From: Eleginops maclovinus
Lineage: Eukaryota; Chordata; Actinopteri; Perciformes; Eleginopidae
Assembly (NCBI RefSeq): GCF_036324505.1
Contig: NC_086356.1
Span: forward strand, 10,664,744 to 10,728,743
Length of the DNA stretch: 64,000 bases
Direction: 5' to 3'
Both the position numbers and the translations under genes were made by a program. This document shows, piece after piece, positions 25,829 through 48,790 of this stretch (the stretch's first letter is position 1; each line of letters begins with the position of its first letter). A model generated the notes under the pieces. The model did no database searches. It had not been told where the DNA came from and saw only the letters and a program-made list of their open reading frames with translations.

Positions 25829-27617
25829 TCACCTGTGGCCGAGGCAAAGCAGCGGGTGTGGGAGAAGTTCGGAGAAGCCATGGAGAAGGACTTTCGGTCG
25901 GCACCAAAGTTGTTCTGGAAAACCGTCCGACACCTCAGGAGGGGGAAGCAGGGTACCATCCAAGCTGTGTACAGTAAGGATGGGACGCTGTTGACCTCAA
26001 CTGATAGTGTGTTAGGGCGGTGGAAGGAACACTTTGAGGAACTCCTGAATCCGACAACTCTGCACTCTATGTTAGAGGCGGAGCTGGAGTATGAAGGGGG
26101 ATCAATTCCAATCTCACGGGGGGAAGTCACTGAGGTAGTTAAACAGCTCCACAGTGGCAAAGCCCTGGGGGTGGATGAGATCCGCCCAGAAATGCTGAAG
26201 GCTCTGGGTGTTGAGGGACTGTCATGGTTGACACGTCTCATCAACATTGCGTGGAAGTCGGAAACAGTACCGAAGGAGTGGCAGACCGGGGTGGTGGTTC
26301 CTCTCTTTAAAAAGGGGGATCAGAGGGTGTGTGCCAATTACAGAGGCATCACATTACTCAGCCTCCCCGGGAAAGTTTACTCTAAGGTGCTGGAAAGGAG
26401 GGTCCGGCCGATTGTCGAACCTCAGATTGAAGAGGAACAATGCGGTTTTCGTCCTGGTCGTGGAACAACGGACCAGCTTTTCACTCTCGCAAGGATCCTG
26501 GAGGGGGCCTGGGAGTACGCTCATCCGGTCTACATGTGCTTTGTGGATTTGGAGAAGGCGTATGACCGGGTTCCCAGGGAGATACTGTGGGAGGTGCTGT
26601 GGGAGTATGGGGTGAGAGGGGGTCTCTGCTCAGGGCCATCCAATTTCTGTACTCCTAAAGCGAGAGCTGTGTCCTGTTCCTCGGCAGCACGTCGGACCAA
26701 TTTCCGGTGAGGGTTGGCCTCCGCCAGGGCTGCGCTTTGTCACCAATCCTGTTTGTGATATTCATGGACAGGATATCGAGGCGTAGTCGTGGGGGAGGGG
26801 GTTTGCAGTTCGGTGGGCTAAGGATTGCACCACTGCTTTTTGCAGATGATGTGGTTCTAATGGCTTCATCGGTCTGTGACCTTCAGCACTCACTGGATCG
26901 GTTTGCGGCCGAGTGTGAAGCGGCTGGGATGAGGATCAGCACCTCCAAATCTGAGGCCATAGTTCTCAGCAGGAAACCGATGGATTGTCCACTCCAGGTA
27001 GGGAATGAAGCCTTACCCCAAGTGAAGGACTTCAAGTATCTCGGGTCTTGTTCTCGAGTGAGGGAACAATGGAGCGTGAGATGGGCCGGAGAATCGGAGC
27101 AGCGGGAGCGGTACTGCAGTCGCTTTACCGCACCGTTGTGACGAAAAGAGAGCTGAGCCAGAAGGCAAAGCTCTCTGTCTACCGGGCCATCTTCGTTCCT
27201 ACCCTCACCTATGGTCATGAAGGATGGGTCATGACCGAAAGAACGAGATCGCGGATACAAGCGGCCGAAATGGGATTTCTCCGCAGGGTGGCTGGCATCT
27301 CCCTTAGGGATAAGGTGAGAAGTTCAGTCATCCGGGAGGGACTCGGAGTAGAACCGCTGCTCCTTCGCGTTGAAAGGAGCCAGTTGAGGTGGTTCGGGCC
27401 CCTAGTGAGGATGCCACCTGGGCGCCTCCCTAGGGAGGTGTTCCAGGCACGTCCAGCTGGGAAGAGACCAAGGGGTAGACCTAGGACCAGGTGGAGGGAT
27501 TATATCTCTTCGCTGGCCTGGGAGCGCCTTGGAATCCCCCAGTCAGAGCTGGTTGATGTGGCCAGGGAAAGGAAAGTTTGGGGCTCTCTGTTGGAGCTGT
27601 TACCTCCGCGACCCTGA
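25829..27617 (+). pseudogene. LINE reverse transcriptase and C-terminal region, frameshifted
   Basis: Three frames must be joined to follow the protein: about 25829-26630, 26700-27050 and 27045-27617. Reverse-transcriptase blocks are in normal order: GVDEIRPEML, VVVPLFKKGD, NYRGITLLS, GFRPGRGTTDQLF, FVDLEKAYDRVP, GLRQGC, then the catalytic FADD box. The Asp pair of FADD is intact, but the stops and shifts prevent a functional product. The C-terminal part ends LLELLPPRP with a TGA, about 15 bases before the terminal simple repeat begins. Confidence 0.85.
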
Positions 27618-27848
27618 CGGAAAAGCGGGAGAAGATGAATGGATGGATGGATGGAAAATCAATTATGAATGTCCTTAGTATACCTTATGCATGCTTGTAA
27701 ATTTATGGTGCATTTTTAATGCATAATGTTTAATAATGAATATCCTGACTATGTTAATGCCCTGAGTCAAGAGGATTAAGTTAAATGCTTTGTATTGATA
27801 TGCACGGATAGCAAGAAGATCCTGTGCTCTTTAAATTAAATATATATA

Positions 27849-28087
27849 TACAGCCGTGGAAAAAATGAAGAGACCACTTCAGCATTATCACTTTCTCTTG
27901 TTTTATTTTTTACAGGTATGTCTTTTGAGTTAAATTATTTTTATTTTCTTTTTATTGTATTCTATAAACTACTGGCAATTTTTCTCTGTGTTGGAGTTCA
28001 ACACACACTGTAATGGCTGCCATACATGTAGAGATAAAGATTTAAGAAAAAATTGGAGTGGTCTCTTAATTTTGACTCATGTCAATT
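27849..28087. mobile_element. Short terminal-inverted-repeat element (MITE)
   Basis: The left end reads CAGCCGTGGAAAAAATGAAG followed by AGACCACTTCA. The right end (about 28053-28085) is the inverted equivalent GGAGTGGTCTCTTAATTTTG with several changes. About 190 bases of AT-rich non-coding sequence lie between. A TA dinucleotide precedes the left end, which fits Tc1/mariner-type target choice. It contains no transposase. Confidence 0.55.
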
Positions 28088-29894
28088 TTATTGTTTGTTT
28101 TTCTACTTCAAACAATGTCCAACAGTAGAAAGTACACAAATGTTGTACTTGTAAATTAGAAGGTACTTAATTGACTATTTGTATTTTCTGTGATTCATGA
28201 GTTTACTCATATTTCAGTGACAAATATTGTCCTTGTTATTTAATTTACTTGACAACTGTAAATCTGTTTTACTTTGCAGTTTAAGATTTTAACATTTTCT
28301 TTAGTATATGAAACATTATTAGAGATTGAAATATTCAACAAAAAGTAGTAGGCTACAAGTTATAGAGGAGCTACTCGTTGGCCTGCTCTAAGTAGATTTT
28401 TAGGAGCAGGATTTTCCCCTTATAATGGAGTCGTTCTGCAGAGTGTTATTGCTACTTTGACTTAAATAAATCATGTGAATACTTCTACCCACTGACAATA
28501 TTACACAGAAACAGTATCCTGCATGAGGTCCAGCCAGTAGATGAGCAGTGGAAACTTTCCCTGAGGAATGATTTTACCATCTGTGAGGCCAGCAACTCTG
28601 AGGCCAGCTGCTTTATTGTACAGTACTTTCAAATGAGGTTAAGTTTATACTTAAATAATATAGCATTATAATGGCAAGAAATCACACATACAGTGCATTT
28701 GCAGTTTTATGGTAGGTGAACAGCAACTGATGCTTGAAAATGGCAGCCATAGACAGCTTTAATTATGTCGTTCTGACAAAGATTTTAACCTCCCTCAAAC
28801 CAAAGTAGTGAGGGTGGTCCTGAAAAAGTGAAAACCCTCCACCCATGCTCCTCTTCAGTAGTCTATGAATACACATAGACATAGACTCACTCTTACCACA
28901 TATTATGGGTTTGTACTTGCTGATGGTTTCATATTTGGCTCAAAGTTTTTGTAAATGCAGATGCGAGCCCCACATCACTGTAGTTTGCTGAAAAACCCAA
29001 GGTTTTTCCAACCATGTTCCCCGTCTGTTAATCCAGCTGCCTTTACGTAGACCCACTCTGTGATTGGTCCCAGATTTTCTGCGGGTCCAGAGTAACTATT
29101 TGGCTTTTTCCCGGAGATTTTTCCCATTGCTTCTGGCACAGTGAGACCTAAAGGAAATGACTGAGAATTGGGACTGTAACAATGCTAATGGACAAATGCC
29201 AGACCACAGCTGTTTTACCAACCACACACAACATTTTTCTGGGTTAATAACCACAGACACTGGAGGAGATCTACTATTTAGTGATTTGGTCTGTGACAGT
29301 ACAATATGTGCTTAGTTTGGAGGGAAATCGCAAGCAGCTAAATGTCTAGCACTGTTTAAAGTAGCACTAAGATTCTTAGCGTTTGAGTTAAATTCAAAAT
29401 GCTTATGACTCAATTATTCCTGAAGCAATTTCTGGATTTTATTTGAAATAAAGGGTTAATTTTTTGGTCACATTTTGGTCATCTTATGTTTAGATTTAGC
29501 TGGGTAATTCTGTATATATGCAGTGTGGATTCAACTCCATCACATCATTTTCAAAGAGTCATCATCTGTCTTTCTGGCTCTGAGTCCCTCTCCTTGCTGC
29601 CAGCCCTGCCCATCCTTCCTGGATATGAGGTCACGACAGAAGGACCAGAACAAAGGATGGGCTGCAGTCATTTTAACTTAGACTCTACAGCATGCTTAAT
29701 ATTTCTCATGTTATGTCCATGTCTAGAAGAAAGACAGCAGGGAAAATCAGCTACGTACAGACTTCCTAAAGTTCATTCATGTGTGTATATCTACAGAGCC
29801 TGGCTTTTCTTGCACTGCTGTAAATAACTGTGTCACTTAGTAATTAAGAGAGCAGAGACATCTCTATTCTCTGTTTTAATTTTATACTTATTTT

Positions 29895-30000
29895 TTCAAA
29901 AGTCAAAGTCAACTTTATTGTCAATTGCTCTGTTGGTGTTACACAGACAGGGGGATCGAAATTCAGTTACTTACATCCCAGAGAATAAAAATATATAAAA
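29895..30000 (+). repeat. Fragment resembling a dispersed fish repeat
   Basis: The segment beginning AGTCAAAGTCAACTTTATTG resembles the 3' part of a common fish interspersed repeat. This rests on general recognition only. No boundaries, target-site duplication or coding content are visible. Confidence 0.3.
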
Positions 30001-30699
30001 AGAAATGTAGCCTATAGTACATGTGAAAATACACATACTTACACGCCTAACACCACTTATTGATGTGTATGATGTTTTTGTTTTCTTTCCTAAAATGTAA
30101 ACAAAACATGTACTTATCAAACGATCTAGCTAAAGTGTCTCTGTATTAGGCCAGATAACTATCAGGCTACAGTATTTTTTTTTAGCTGGCTAACTTTAAG
30201 TGCTAGACTAGCAAGACTGAGATTGTATAATAAAAATAGAGGAGATATGTTTGATTAGATGTTGCACCCTGTCATGTTATGAATGTTTTGTTGTACAAGC
30301 TATGTTTTTCTTTAAATGTTTAGTTCGCATGTTAGCAAGCTATATAAGCTAGCTAGGAGCTAACGCTTTAAAATGAAATAGGTTACAAATCCAGCGAGTT
30401 TTAGCTCACAAGCTCAAGCAAAAATCTATAAATAATATTAATTATGTACATTTTTAAAACTATAATTGCTTCGAATTTTCTTAAAACATACAAAATGCTA
30501 TTTCAATAAAATTATAGTTGTTGTGCCGTAAACATATTGCTATGGGATTAAGTTGAGGAACATCTTGTCCTGGACAGGGTTCATGTAAAATATCTAAAGA
30601 CATTATTAGTTTCCACACACCTGGTGGGTGCCTTGCTTCATGCTTGCACTGACCCTTCAGCTCTTGCTCTCCTGGCCCGGGTGCAGCAGAGGGAGGAGG

Positions 30700-30897
30700 G
30701 GGGTGTGACTTCCACCAACCGTCGTCAGTGCGGAGTTTAGCGATCAGTAAAAGATGAGGAGAGCTTTCTTCTACTGAGCCGAGGCAGACGGGATTAAAAC
30801 TCTGGAAAACACGGAGAATCGAGCACTCAGCAATGAAATGTGTGTATCTCTGTGTGCGTTTCACTTTCAACTAAACTCTGAATTCGAGCATCCCACG
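30700..30897 (+). other. s1pr3: s1pr3 non-coding first exon (probable)
   Basis: A strong donor CACG|GTAAGT (GT at 30898-30899) ends a GC-richer stretch. It is followed about 440 bases later by the acceptor CCCTGCAG (AG at 31335-31336) that opens the receptor coding exon. S1P-receptor genes generally have an untranslated first exon and a single coding exon, as here. The 5' end is not determined; the value given is approximate. Confidence 0.55.
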
Positions 30898-31413
30898 GTA
30901 AGTTACTTAAAACTTGAATCGGCATACATAAACTACGTTAAATCTGCACGGTTTCATTTACTGTGCGGGGAAGTTGATGGGGTGTACAGTATGTTTGTGA
31001 TGATCAATTAAACTACGTTAATGTATGAAAAGCTAAGGCAAGAATTCATTTTCATTTTCAAATGAGCCCCTGTTAGTTTGGGCAACGGTCCAAAATTCCT
31101 ATGTAAACAATCACACAAACAAACAGCATCATAGTGTATTTGAAGGTGTAGGTTTTGAAACGTTTACTGCAGGTATTTGCTAGTCTTTAAGAAGCCTTGT
31201 TTCTATTAAGAAAACTAGATTATCCCGTTAAAATGAATTAATAAAATCATTAAATGGTGTGTAACTGGATAAATATGGACTATGAATTGACTGCTTTAAG
31301 TAATAACTCTCTCATCTCTCACTTCTTTCCCTGCAGTTAAACACGGTGGACCTGCTGACACTGGACTCCTTGCTCACTTCTCACATCCAGTGTCAGCAGC
31401 CTGCGCTTTCAAG

Positions 31414-32553
31414 ATGATCAACCCTCAAGTGTACCTCCACTACAACTACACAGGGAAGCTGGAACATCGCACCAGCGTTGGCACAAGCCCCGGTAGCATG
31501 GACGCCAAAACTATCGCGTTCCTCATCATATGCAGCTTCATCGTCCTCGAGAACCTCACCGTGCTGGTGGCCATATGGAGAAACCACAGGTTCCACAACC
31601 GCATGTACTTCTTCATAGGCAACTTGGCGCTGTGTGACATGCTGGCTGGAGTCGCCTACCTGGTGAACCTGCTGCTGTCGGGAGAGAAGACCCTGCAGCT
31701 CTCACCTGCCCTCTGGTTTGCCAGAGAAGGAAGCATGTTTGTTGCACTTGGAGCCTCCATTTTTAGTCTCCTGGCTATTGCTATTGAACGACACTTGACA
31801 ATGATCAAAATGAGGCCTTATGATGCCAACAAGAACTACAGAGTGTTCTTGCTCATAGGGGCCTGCTGGCTGATTGCCATTTCTCTTGGCGCTTTGCCTA
31901 TTCTAGGCTGGAACTGCTTGGACAACCTCCCCGATTGCTCCACTGTCCTCCCTCTCTACACAAAGAAATATGTAGCTTTCTGTATCACAGTTTTCATGGT
32001 TTTGCTCTTGGCCATGTCAGTCCTTTATGCTCGCATTTACATCCTTGTGAAGTCCAGCAGCCGAAAGGTGAGCAAGAACAGGAACTCTGAGCATGCAATG
32101 TCCCTGCTGCGCACCGTCATCATCGTAGTTGGGGTCTTCATCGCCTGCTGGACGCCCGTCTTCGTCCTGCTCCTGGTGGATGTGGCATGTGAGCAGCGCT
32201 GCCCAATCCTCTACAAGGCAGAATGGTTCATCGCAGTGGCTGTGCTGAACTCAGCCATGAACCCGGTCATTTACACTCTGGCCAGCCGTGAGATGAGAAA
32301 GGCCTTCCTAGGCCTGGTGTGTGGTGTTTGCTTCACGGGAAAGGCTTCTGGGAATGGCAGCGGAAACAGGCAATCTCTGGAACCCAGCCGGAGCAGGAGC
32401 AGGTCATGGAGCAGCCAGAACAACCCTAACCAGAGCCAGCAGAGCTCCAGGCAGGCGGAGCTGGAGAAGGGGCCGGAGGCAGCCCGTGGCGAGGTCTCAG
32501 TGGTGGCAGGAGGGGCTGCAAATGCCGTCATTGAAAGTGACAGGAAAGATTGA
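31414..32553 (+). CDS. s1pr3: Sphingosine-1-phosphate receptor 3
   Basis: Class A G-protein-coupled receptor at the plasma membrane that senses extracellular sphingosine-1-phosphate. The family couples to Gi, Gq and G12/13 and controls vascular and heart development and cell migration. One exon encodes 379 residues. The start is the ATG followed by [15 protein letters not shown]; the frame is open further upstream but has only a GTG there. Seven hydrophobic segments run from about residue 33 to 300. The TM3 REGSMF pair (Arg-Glu) binds the lipid head group, ERH is the DRY-box equivalent, and CWTP and NPVIY are in TM6 and TM7. NYT at residue 11 is an N-glycosylation site. [20 protein letters not shown] and the loop matching human S1PR3 favour type 3 over types 1 and 2. 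The Ser/Arg-rich tail is longer and diverged. The neighbouring shc3 supports the call, as in human 9q22. Whether it is the a or b teleost paralogue cannot be told. Confidence 0.95.
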   Translation: MINPQVYLHYNYTGKLEHRTSVGTSPGSMDAKTIAFLIICSFIVLENLTVLVAIWRNHRFHNRMYFFIGNLALCDMLAGVAYLVNLLLSGEKTLQLSPALWFAREGSMFVALGASIFSLLAIAIERHLTMIKMRPYDANKNYRVFLLIGACWLIAISLGALPILGWNCLDNLPDCSTVLPLYTKKYVAFCITVFMVLLLAMSVLYARIYILVKSSSRKVSKNRNSEHAMSLLRTVIIVVGVFIACWTPVFVLLLVDVACEQRCPILYKAEWFIAVAVLNSAMNPVIYTLASREMRKAFLGLVCGVCFTGKASGNGSGNRQSLEPSRSRSRSWSSQNNPNQSQQSSRQAELEKGPEAARGEVSVVAGGAANAVIESDRKD

Positions 32554-33610
32554 ACAAAGTAATCTACAGAACCAAAGGGACATTTGGCCCTAATGTTTGA
32601 CATGTGCATTGGTCAGAATTGGTGACGATAACAACATTTGAGTTGTGATTGTTTCATACTATGGATTTCTTGAAGTGCAGGGCAGTGGGTTTCTCCTATG
32701 TCCTTGATATGTTTAAATATGCATCATCCCTTAATGGTATAGATACATTACACTTATGTGTGAGGCCAATCGGTTCAAGGAGACAATCAATATGTACTGT
32801 TTGTCAAGTAAAGTATTACATGATATCCAGCGAGATGCACGTATCTCATCTCATTTTAAAGTTACCCGAAGATACAAATCTCAAAACCAATTGAAGGAAC
32901 TATGTCAATTTCCCCTGCTCATGCAAAGTTGACATTTTGGAGGTATGTGTTTTTGCAGGACAATGACAATGTGCTAATAAATAGTGCTCTTACCTTTTAA
33001 AACCCACTTACCTCTGTAATTTGTTACCATGAACACGAATAAGAAGTGAAACTCACCTGCAATGAATTAAAGTTCAATTGCAAAATAACGTAATGAAGAA
33101 TGATTGTAGACCTTTATCCATTATGATAAACGATGTAATGTATTTATTGTTCTGTCATTTTATATTCACTCAGTTATAGGCAAACTCAGTATTACGTAGA
33201 GTTATCCTAACAATAGCTGAATTATAAATTAATGTCAGTGAAATGTAAAAAAGCATATGCTGAAGTGTTCAAACTGCTTCTGTTCACTGCACAATGAATG
33301 TGGCTGATGCAGTTCATTCAGTAGTGATGCCAGGGCTCCATCTACTGCTGAATATAGGTAGGTTCAATTCTCAATGCTGACTAGATGTTCTCCAACATGC
33401 TGCATGTTCAGTACAGAATCTCTTTAACCCTCATTTTTGTACCAAAATGCTTGTTTGTCTGTTGTATTTTAATGAGTTTCTTCCCAAATTCAACTAAATC
33501 AAATTTAGCATGAAGTCAGAGGAGGCATGTGAATGCAGCATGTGAAATATATGTTAACTATACATGCAGCTATTTATATGTTGCAGAATATTAGCGTTGA
33601 CACAATAAAC
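32554..33610 (+). other. s1pr3: s1pr3 3' untranslated region (probable)
   Basis: Non-coding AT-rich sequence follows the stop. Candidate polyadenylation signals are AATAAA near 32977 and AATAAA near 33604. The second is followed by a T-rich region after 33640. Which is used cannot be determined. Confidence 0.4.
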
Positions 33611-33990
33611 CTCATGTCTACAGTAGAGTGCAGTGATGTATTTTTTTCAATTTAAACATTTGTGAAAATTATTATTTGTAGTGGTATCTAGCCAGATATT
33701 TTGCTTTGATATCTCCAGTTTTAGAGAGAACTGCCTCTGATATTTTTGAAGCCACAATACAATGAGGTTGAATGCAATTTCTGTTTGTGTTTTTTGGAAA
33801 ATAACAGCAACTTTTTTTCCCCTGGATAAATTTATCTATTACTTTACTGTGAACCGTTTTCCTTGGGACTATGTTTTAGAAAAGTGTGTCCTGCAAATTA
33901 TCCAGATTAAGACAGAAACTGTTTATGGATATTTTTTCCAATGCTTTCAGTCCAAAGAACTACACTCTATTCACCTCAGTTGTATTGGGC

Positions 33991-34485
33991 TTAAAGTTCA
34001 CCGATTATGCAAAATTCCACTTTTTCTTGTCTTTTAAACATAAACATATGTCGCCTCTGTGTTAAGATATTTCTGAAAGTTTCAGGAAAAAAGATTCTCT
34101 CTCTTTTTGTCCTGATCCCGCTATGTAAAAACCTGTCTGAAAATTAGCTCACTTTGTGATGTCACAATGTTTTTTTGGGTTGTGTAATCATTAGCCACAA
34201 ACTAACCAAGGTTACCCCGCCCACCGTATCACCTGAATCTCCTCCTAGAGCACCATTGTGTTTTTTTAAACCAAACATCTCACAGAGGGGCGTGGCCAGC
34301 AGCAGCTCATTAGCATTTAAAGCTACAGACAGCACTTTGAAACAGGGCTGAAACAGATCGGTATATGGCAAGCTACAATGCACGATCTGTTTGGTATTTT
34401 GAGCCTAACACTTCAGGGACATGTTTTGTATATATCTGAGACCTATAATATATTGTTGAAAAAGAGCATAATAGGGGACCTTTAA
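33991..34485. mobile_element. TTAA-flanked MITE
   Basis: The left end is TTAAAGTTCACCGATTATGC. The right end, reverse-complemented, is TTAAAGGTCCCCTATTATGC, so 17 of 20 terminal bases match. TTAA is present at both outer ends (33991-33994, 34482-34485). About 450 bases of non-coding sequence lie between. The termini also resemble those of the element at 19974-21230 (TTAAAGG...ATTATGC), so the two probably share a transposase source of Kolobok or piggyBac type. Confidence 0.7.
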
Positions 34486-36690
34486 ATCAACACAAATCCA
34501 CAAGCTAAAATAAACCAAAAGCATCTGCATCACAAGATATCCCTAGAAATTAGTGAGCACATCTGTGAAAGGTGTTAACGATCATCTCAGCAGATACAAC
34601 AGATTCTGCACATTCACGGTTTTATTGCCAACAGTCATACAGAATAATGATAAACCCATACAACCAAATGATTAAATCTGTAAACATCATTTGGACTTCT
34701 TTGTTTTTATTTCCTTTTTTTAACTATACCTGTTCCAAAATAGTGAGTTTCTGTGTGATTCCCTCCGACAAAGATTTATATTCAGAATCTGGAAATGATA
34801 CATTTATAATATATAATAGAGAGGGAAGGAGGGAGAGAAAGAGACAGATAGAGAGAGGAAACAGTAGTCTCAAGCAGCAACACGCAGCAGGGCAAAACAC
34901 AACCTCTAGTGAACAGGCATGCCCCATTGAAGATTAGCTATTGCACTTTGAAGAAAGAGAGAGAAAATAAAAATAAAAATACCATTTGTACAAATAAAAG
35001 GCACATTTTCATCAACAGAAATCTGGAAAGAAGCTCCGTTCTTTTTGTGTCCCAACGTGTTTGGTTGTATAATTTCTTTATGCCACACAGCTAATCATGT
35101 TATCTGAGAGATTCAAGTATGGAGTTTGTTCCTGCTTTATATGTATATGCTTTGTTCAAAACTTTGCCAAGGTGGTTCTACAAATTTGCACTTCAGAAAT
35201 AAAGATTACTTTAAATAGCATAGTACTCATTTAAAATTTGGCGCGTTTTTCCTTCTCCCAAGATATTAGATTTGATGAAATTATGTCACAAATAATTGTT
35301 TTTTTAAGTAAATGGGTTATAACTGCTAAAAATATCATAATGATTCTTTGTGCCCTCTTTTTTTCTTCACCTTCTCTCAATCAAATATTCTGCCTCTTCC
35401 ACTCTCAAGGACACAAGGGATCAAGGAAAAGTCTTATCAGCTTCAACCAAAATGAACCCGGTGGAGGATATTTTCACGTGGATCCCTCTTTGCTAAAGTA
35501 AGTGTTGTTGTGAGATGCATGTACTGTACACTCCCTCTTGCAGCAAAATACAGGCACGTTATATTACATTGCATCTGTCTTGTCAAACTCATTGAACACA
35601 TGCTGATTTTGGTTCAATTGAAGTGGTCCAGTGCATATCAAATACAATGCCCCCCCATTCATTTGGTATCCATCAGAGTACTGACAATAGTAAGGATGAG
35701 AGCATTTCAAAAGTCTGTTGCTAGAACTGCTGTGTACTATTTCTAGGAGCCATGTTAAATGTCTGATTCCCACTCTACAAAAACAGTGTGTATAACAGGA
35801 AATACAGCAAACTGTTCTGTGGAATGATTGTGTACAGTGGACTGCAAAATGCAAATGAACTCTGAACTATCAAGCAGAAAATGTTTTCGTATTGTATGTC
35901 TTAAATACACAGCTAGCATACTTCGCTACTATTAATTGATAACACAACAGAGGTGAGTGCACTGACGGGGACAAAAGGTATCTCTGTGATGACATCTAGT
36001 GGCAAAACGAAAGTCTTGCAATCAGATATCACTGAGCATTTCCTTTTGTTAACATCAAGAAATTAAGCTGAAATGATAACCAGAATGTATTGAGTGGACA
36101 CTTTGTGTTTGTCTAATTCTTCAGTAAAAAGGGCAAATTACATCTCAACACATTTGTCTTACAGCTTACTCTGATTGTGCTATTCATTTGTGGTCATTCA
36201 AATAATAACAATACCTTTTAAAAAAGTTCAACAAAAGATGCCAGAAAATGCTTTAAATTAAAATGTGAAGAATATCAATTGCATGACCCAAGCCCGGAGC
36301 TAATCATTGACTACACACCTAAAAGAAGAATCCAGAGGAAACCAATTCAGAAATAATCACTTGTTGAAAAGCATAAATAGTTTTTACAGTGTCAGCATAC
36401 ACAAGCACCTCTTTCAAATTAAGGGGTTTCAAGGTCTACGAACAATGTCCACAAGAACAGTTGATTTTAAGTCATGCGACTGCAGTGACACGAGAAAATA
36501 CTTCATAAAAAAAGTTTATCTTTAAAGCCATTGACAGCACTATGAAGGATGCCTTTTAGCGCCCCAACACGTTGTGACTACTGCAAAGCAAAACACATTC
36601 AGGTCTGATCCCCAATAAAAGCAGATTTCATATAGTGACTATTTTAGTGAGCTGTCACACTATCGGGGAGATTAAAGGACATTTGTTACC
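34486..36690. other. Intergenic between s1pr3 and shc3
   Basis: No coding exon is recognisable. The stretch contains a purine-rich tract (about 34820-34860) and a CTCF-like motif on the minus strand (about 35990-36003). The two flanking genes converge here. Confidence 0.5.
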
Positions 36691-36697
36691 AAACTAA

Positions 36698-37178
36698 TTT
36701 ATTAAAAACTAAGTTTTCCAAACTGTTTGTTTCCTCATCCTCTCAGCCAACGGCCTCTGTAGAAATGTGGTTGTGCTTGACAGACAAAACTAAAATTTTA
36801 GGTCTTTATTCTAAAATACTCTTGTCAACACCTCTTTGAGGTTTGATTTGCACTTCATCTAAACTACAAGAACAATTGCCTTTTTTTATTCTTTTAGCTT
36901 TTAAACACCAAATCAAGATATTATGTCCAAATGCACCTATGTCTTCTCAAAAATATAGCATTTCAGTCCTCACAACAAAATAATAACAGTTCTATAAATA
37001 ATTTCTTTATCTTAAACAAATCTTGCATCTTCCAGTGCCTCCAGTAAAGTAAGCACGGGCCAATCCCCCAAAATCACTGTCAGCGCGTAAAGCCTTCAAG
37101 CATCTTCTCATGTTTCATCTTCAAGTTTCAGGATGATAGGAGAGACTGTTCAGAGCTTCCCAGCAGGCATTGCAAACA
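36698..37178 (-). other. shc3: shc3 3' untranslated region (probable)
   Basis: On the minus strand the sequence after the shc3 stop (37179-37181) contains AATAAA at 36805-36810 and again at 36698-36703. Either could direct polyadenylation. No other feature is seen. Confidence 0.4.
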
Positions 37179-48140
<10,962 letters not shown>

Positions 48141-48790
48141 ACCCTTCTCTCTCTTGCTCTCTCCACCAACCGACGCGCACAGCCTGCCTCTTTCACAAGT
48201 GTGCTGGCAGACGTGGCTGAGCCGTGCTGATTACCCTCTCCTGTAACATAGCAGCAGCGGTACAGGCAGCAAACGCCTTTTAGCAATCAAAGGCCACCTG
48301 ACTGTAATTTCCTCTATTGGAGGTTACAGTGGTGGTTGTGTTGAGCTGCTGCTGCTGCTGTCGCCAAAGTCCAATCTGCTCTCAGTAAAATCCAGAGCTG
48401 CAATCCAATCCGTCAGAGAGCAATATACAGACACAATCCATGGAAACACAGCATTGAGGCAGAGGAGGAAGAGGATGGAGAGGAAAAAGGTCTCTAAAAG
48501 GCTGCCAGTGTTGTGGTGCAGCTTGTTTGGTTTCCAGCGGTGATGCTGCTGATGATTTCTAGCCTCAAAAATCCAAAAAGTAAGAGAACAGAGAAAGGTC
48601 TATGTTGTCGATGATCACAGATACTGCGAGGGAAGAGCAAACACTCTCTACTGACTGCTGCCTGCCTGCCGGCTCAGAGCTAAAGCATGACTCACTGATC
48701 TGAGAAAACCTTCTCAACAAAAGGCTTGCTGAACACTGCAAATCACTTCCTGTCGTAGGGAGAAAAAAAAAAACTCCCACTTACAGCACA
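48141..48790 (-). other. shc3: shc3 5' untranslated region and proximal promoter (probable)
   Basis: The sequence upstream of the initiator ATG is moderately GC-rich with CAG/CTG runs (about 48340-48362). It has no obvious acceptor close to the ATG, so the untranslated leader is probably continuous with exon 1. No TATA box is evident at the expected distance. The upper limit is a guess at the end of the less AT-rich stretch. Confidence 0.35.

Larger units (their letters stand above)
24613..27666 (+). mobile_element. RTE/Rex3-like non-LTR retrotransposon, decayed, with target-site duplication
   Basis: The insert lies between two exact copies of AAAATCAATTAT (24613-24624 and 27655-27666), a 12-bp target-site duplication. 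It ends in GATG-type tandem repeats (about 27632-27654), typical of fish Rex3-like RTE elements. An apurinic-type endonuclease is recognisable ([28 protein letters not shown]). A reverse transcriptase follows (EEQCGFRPGRGTTDQLF, VDLEKAYDRVP, LRQGC, LLFADDVVLMAS), then a C-terminal region rich in Arg (RPRGRPRTRWRDY). The frame changes at about 25340, 25790-25830, 26630-26705 and 27045. The endonuclease appears joined to the RT with part of the linker deleted. It is therefore a dead copy. The clade name rests on memory of the family; the LINE identity is certain. Confidence 0.9.

Noticed and set aside
31390..31413. Eight extra N-terminal codons for s1pr3
   Set aside because: The upstream start would be GTG. 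The ATG at 31414 fits the family length and lies shortly after the splice acceptor.
48340..48362. CAG/CTG trinucleotide run as a coding polyglutamine
   Set aside because: It lies upstream of the shc3 ATG in the leader and is too short to be notable.
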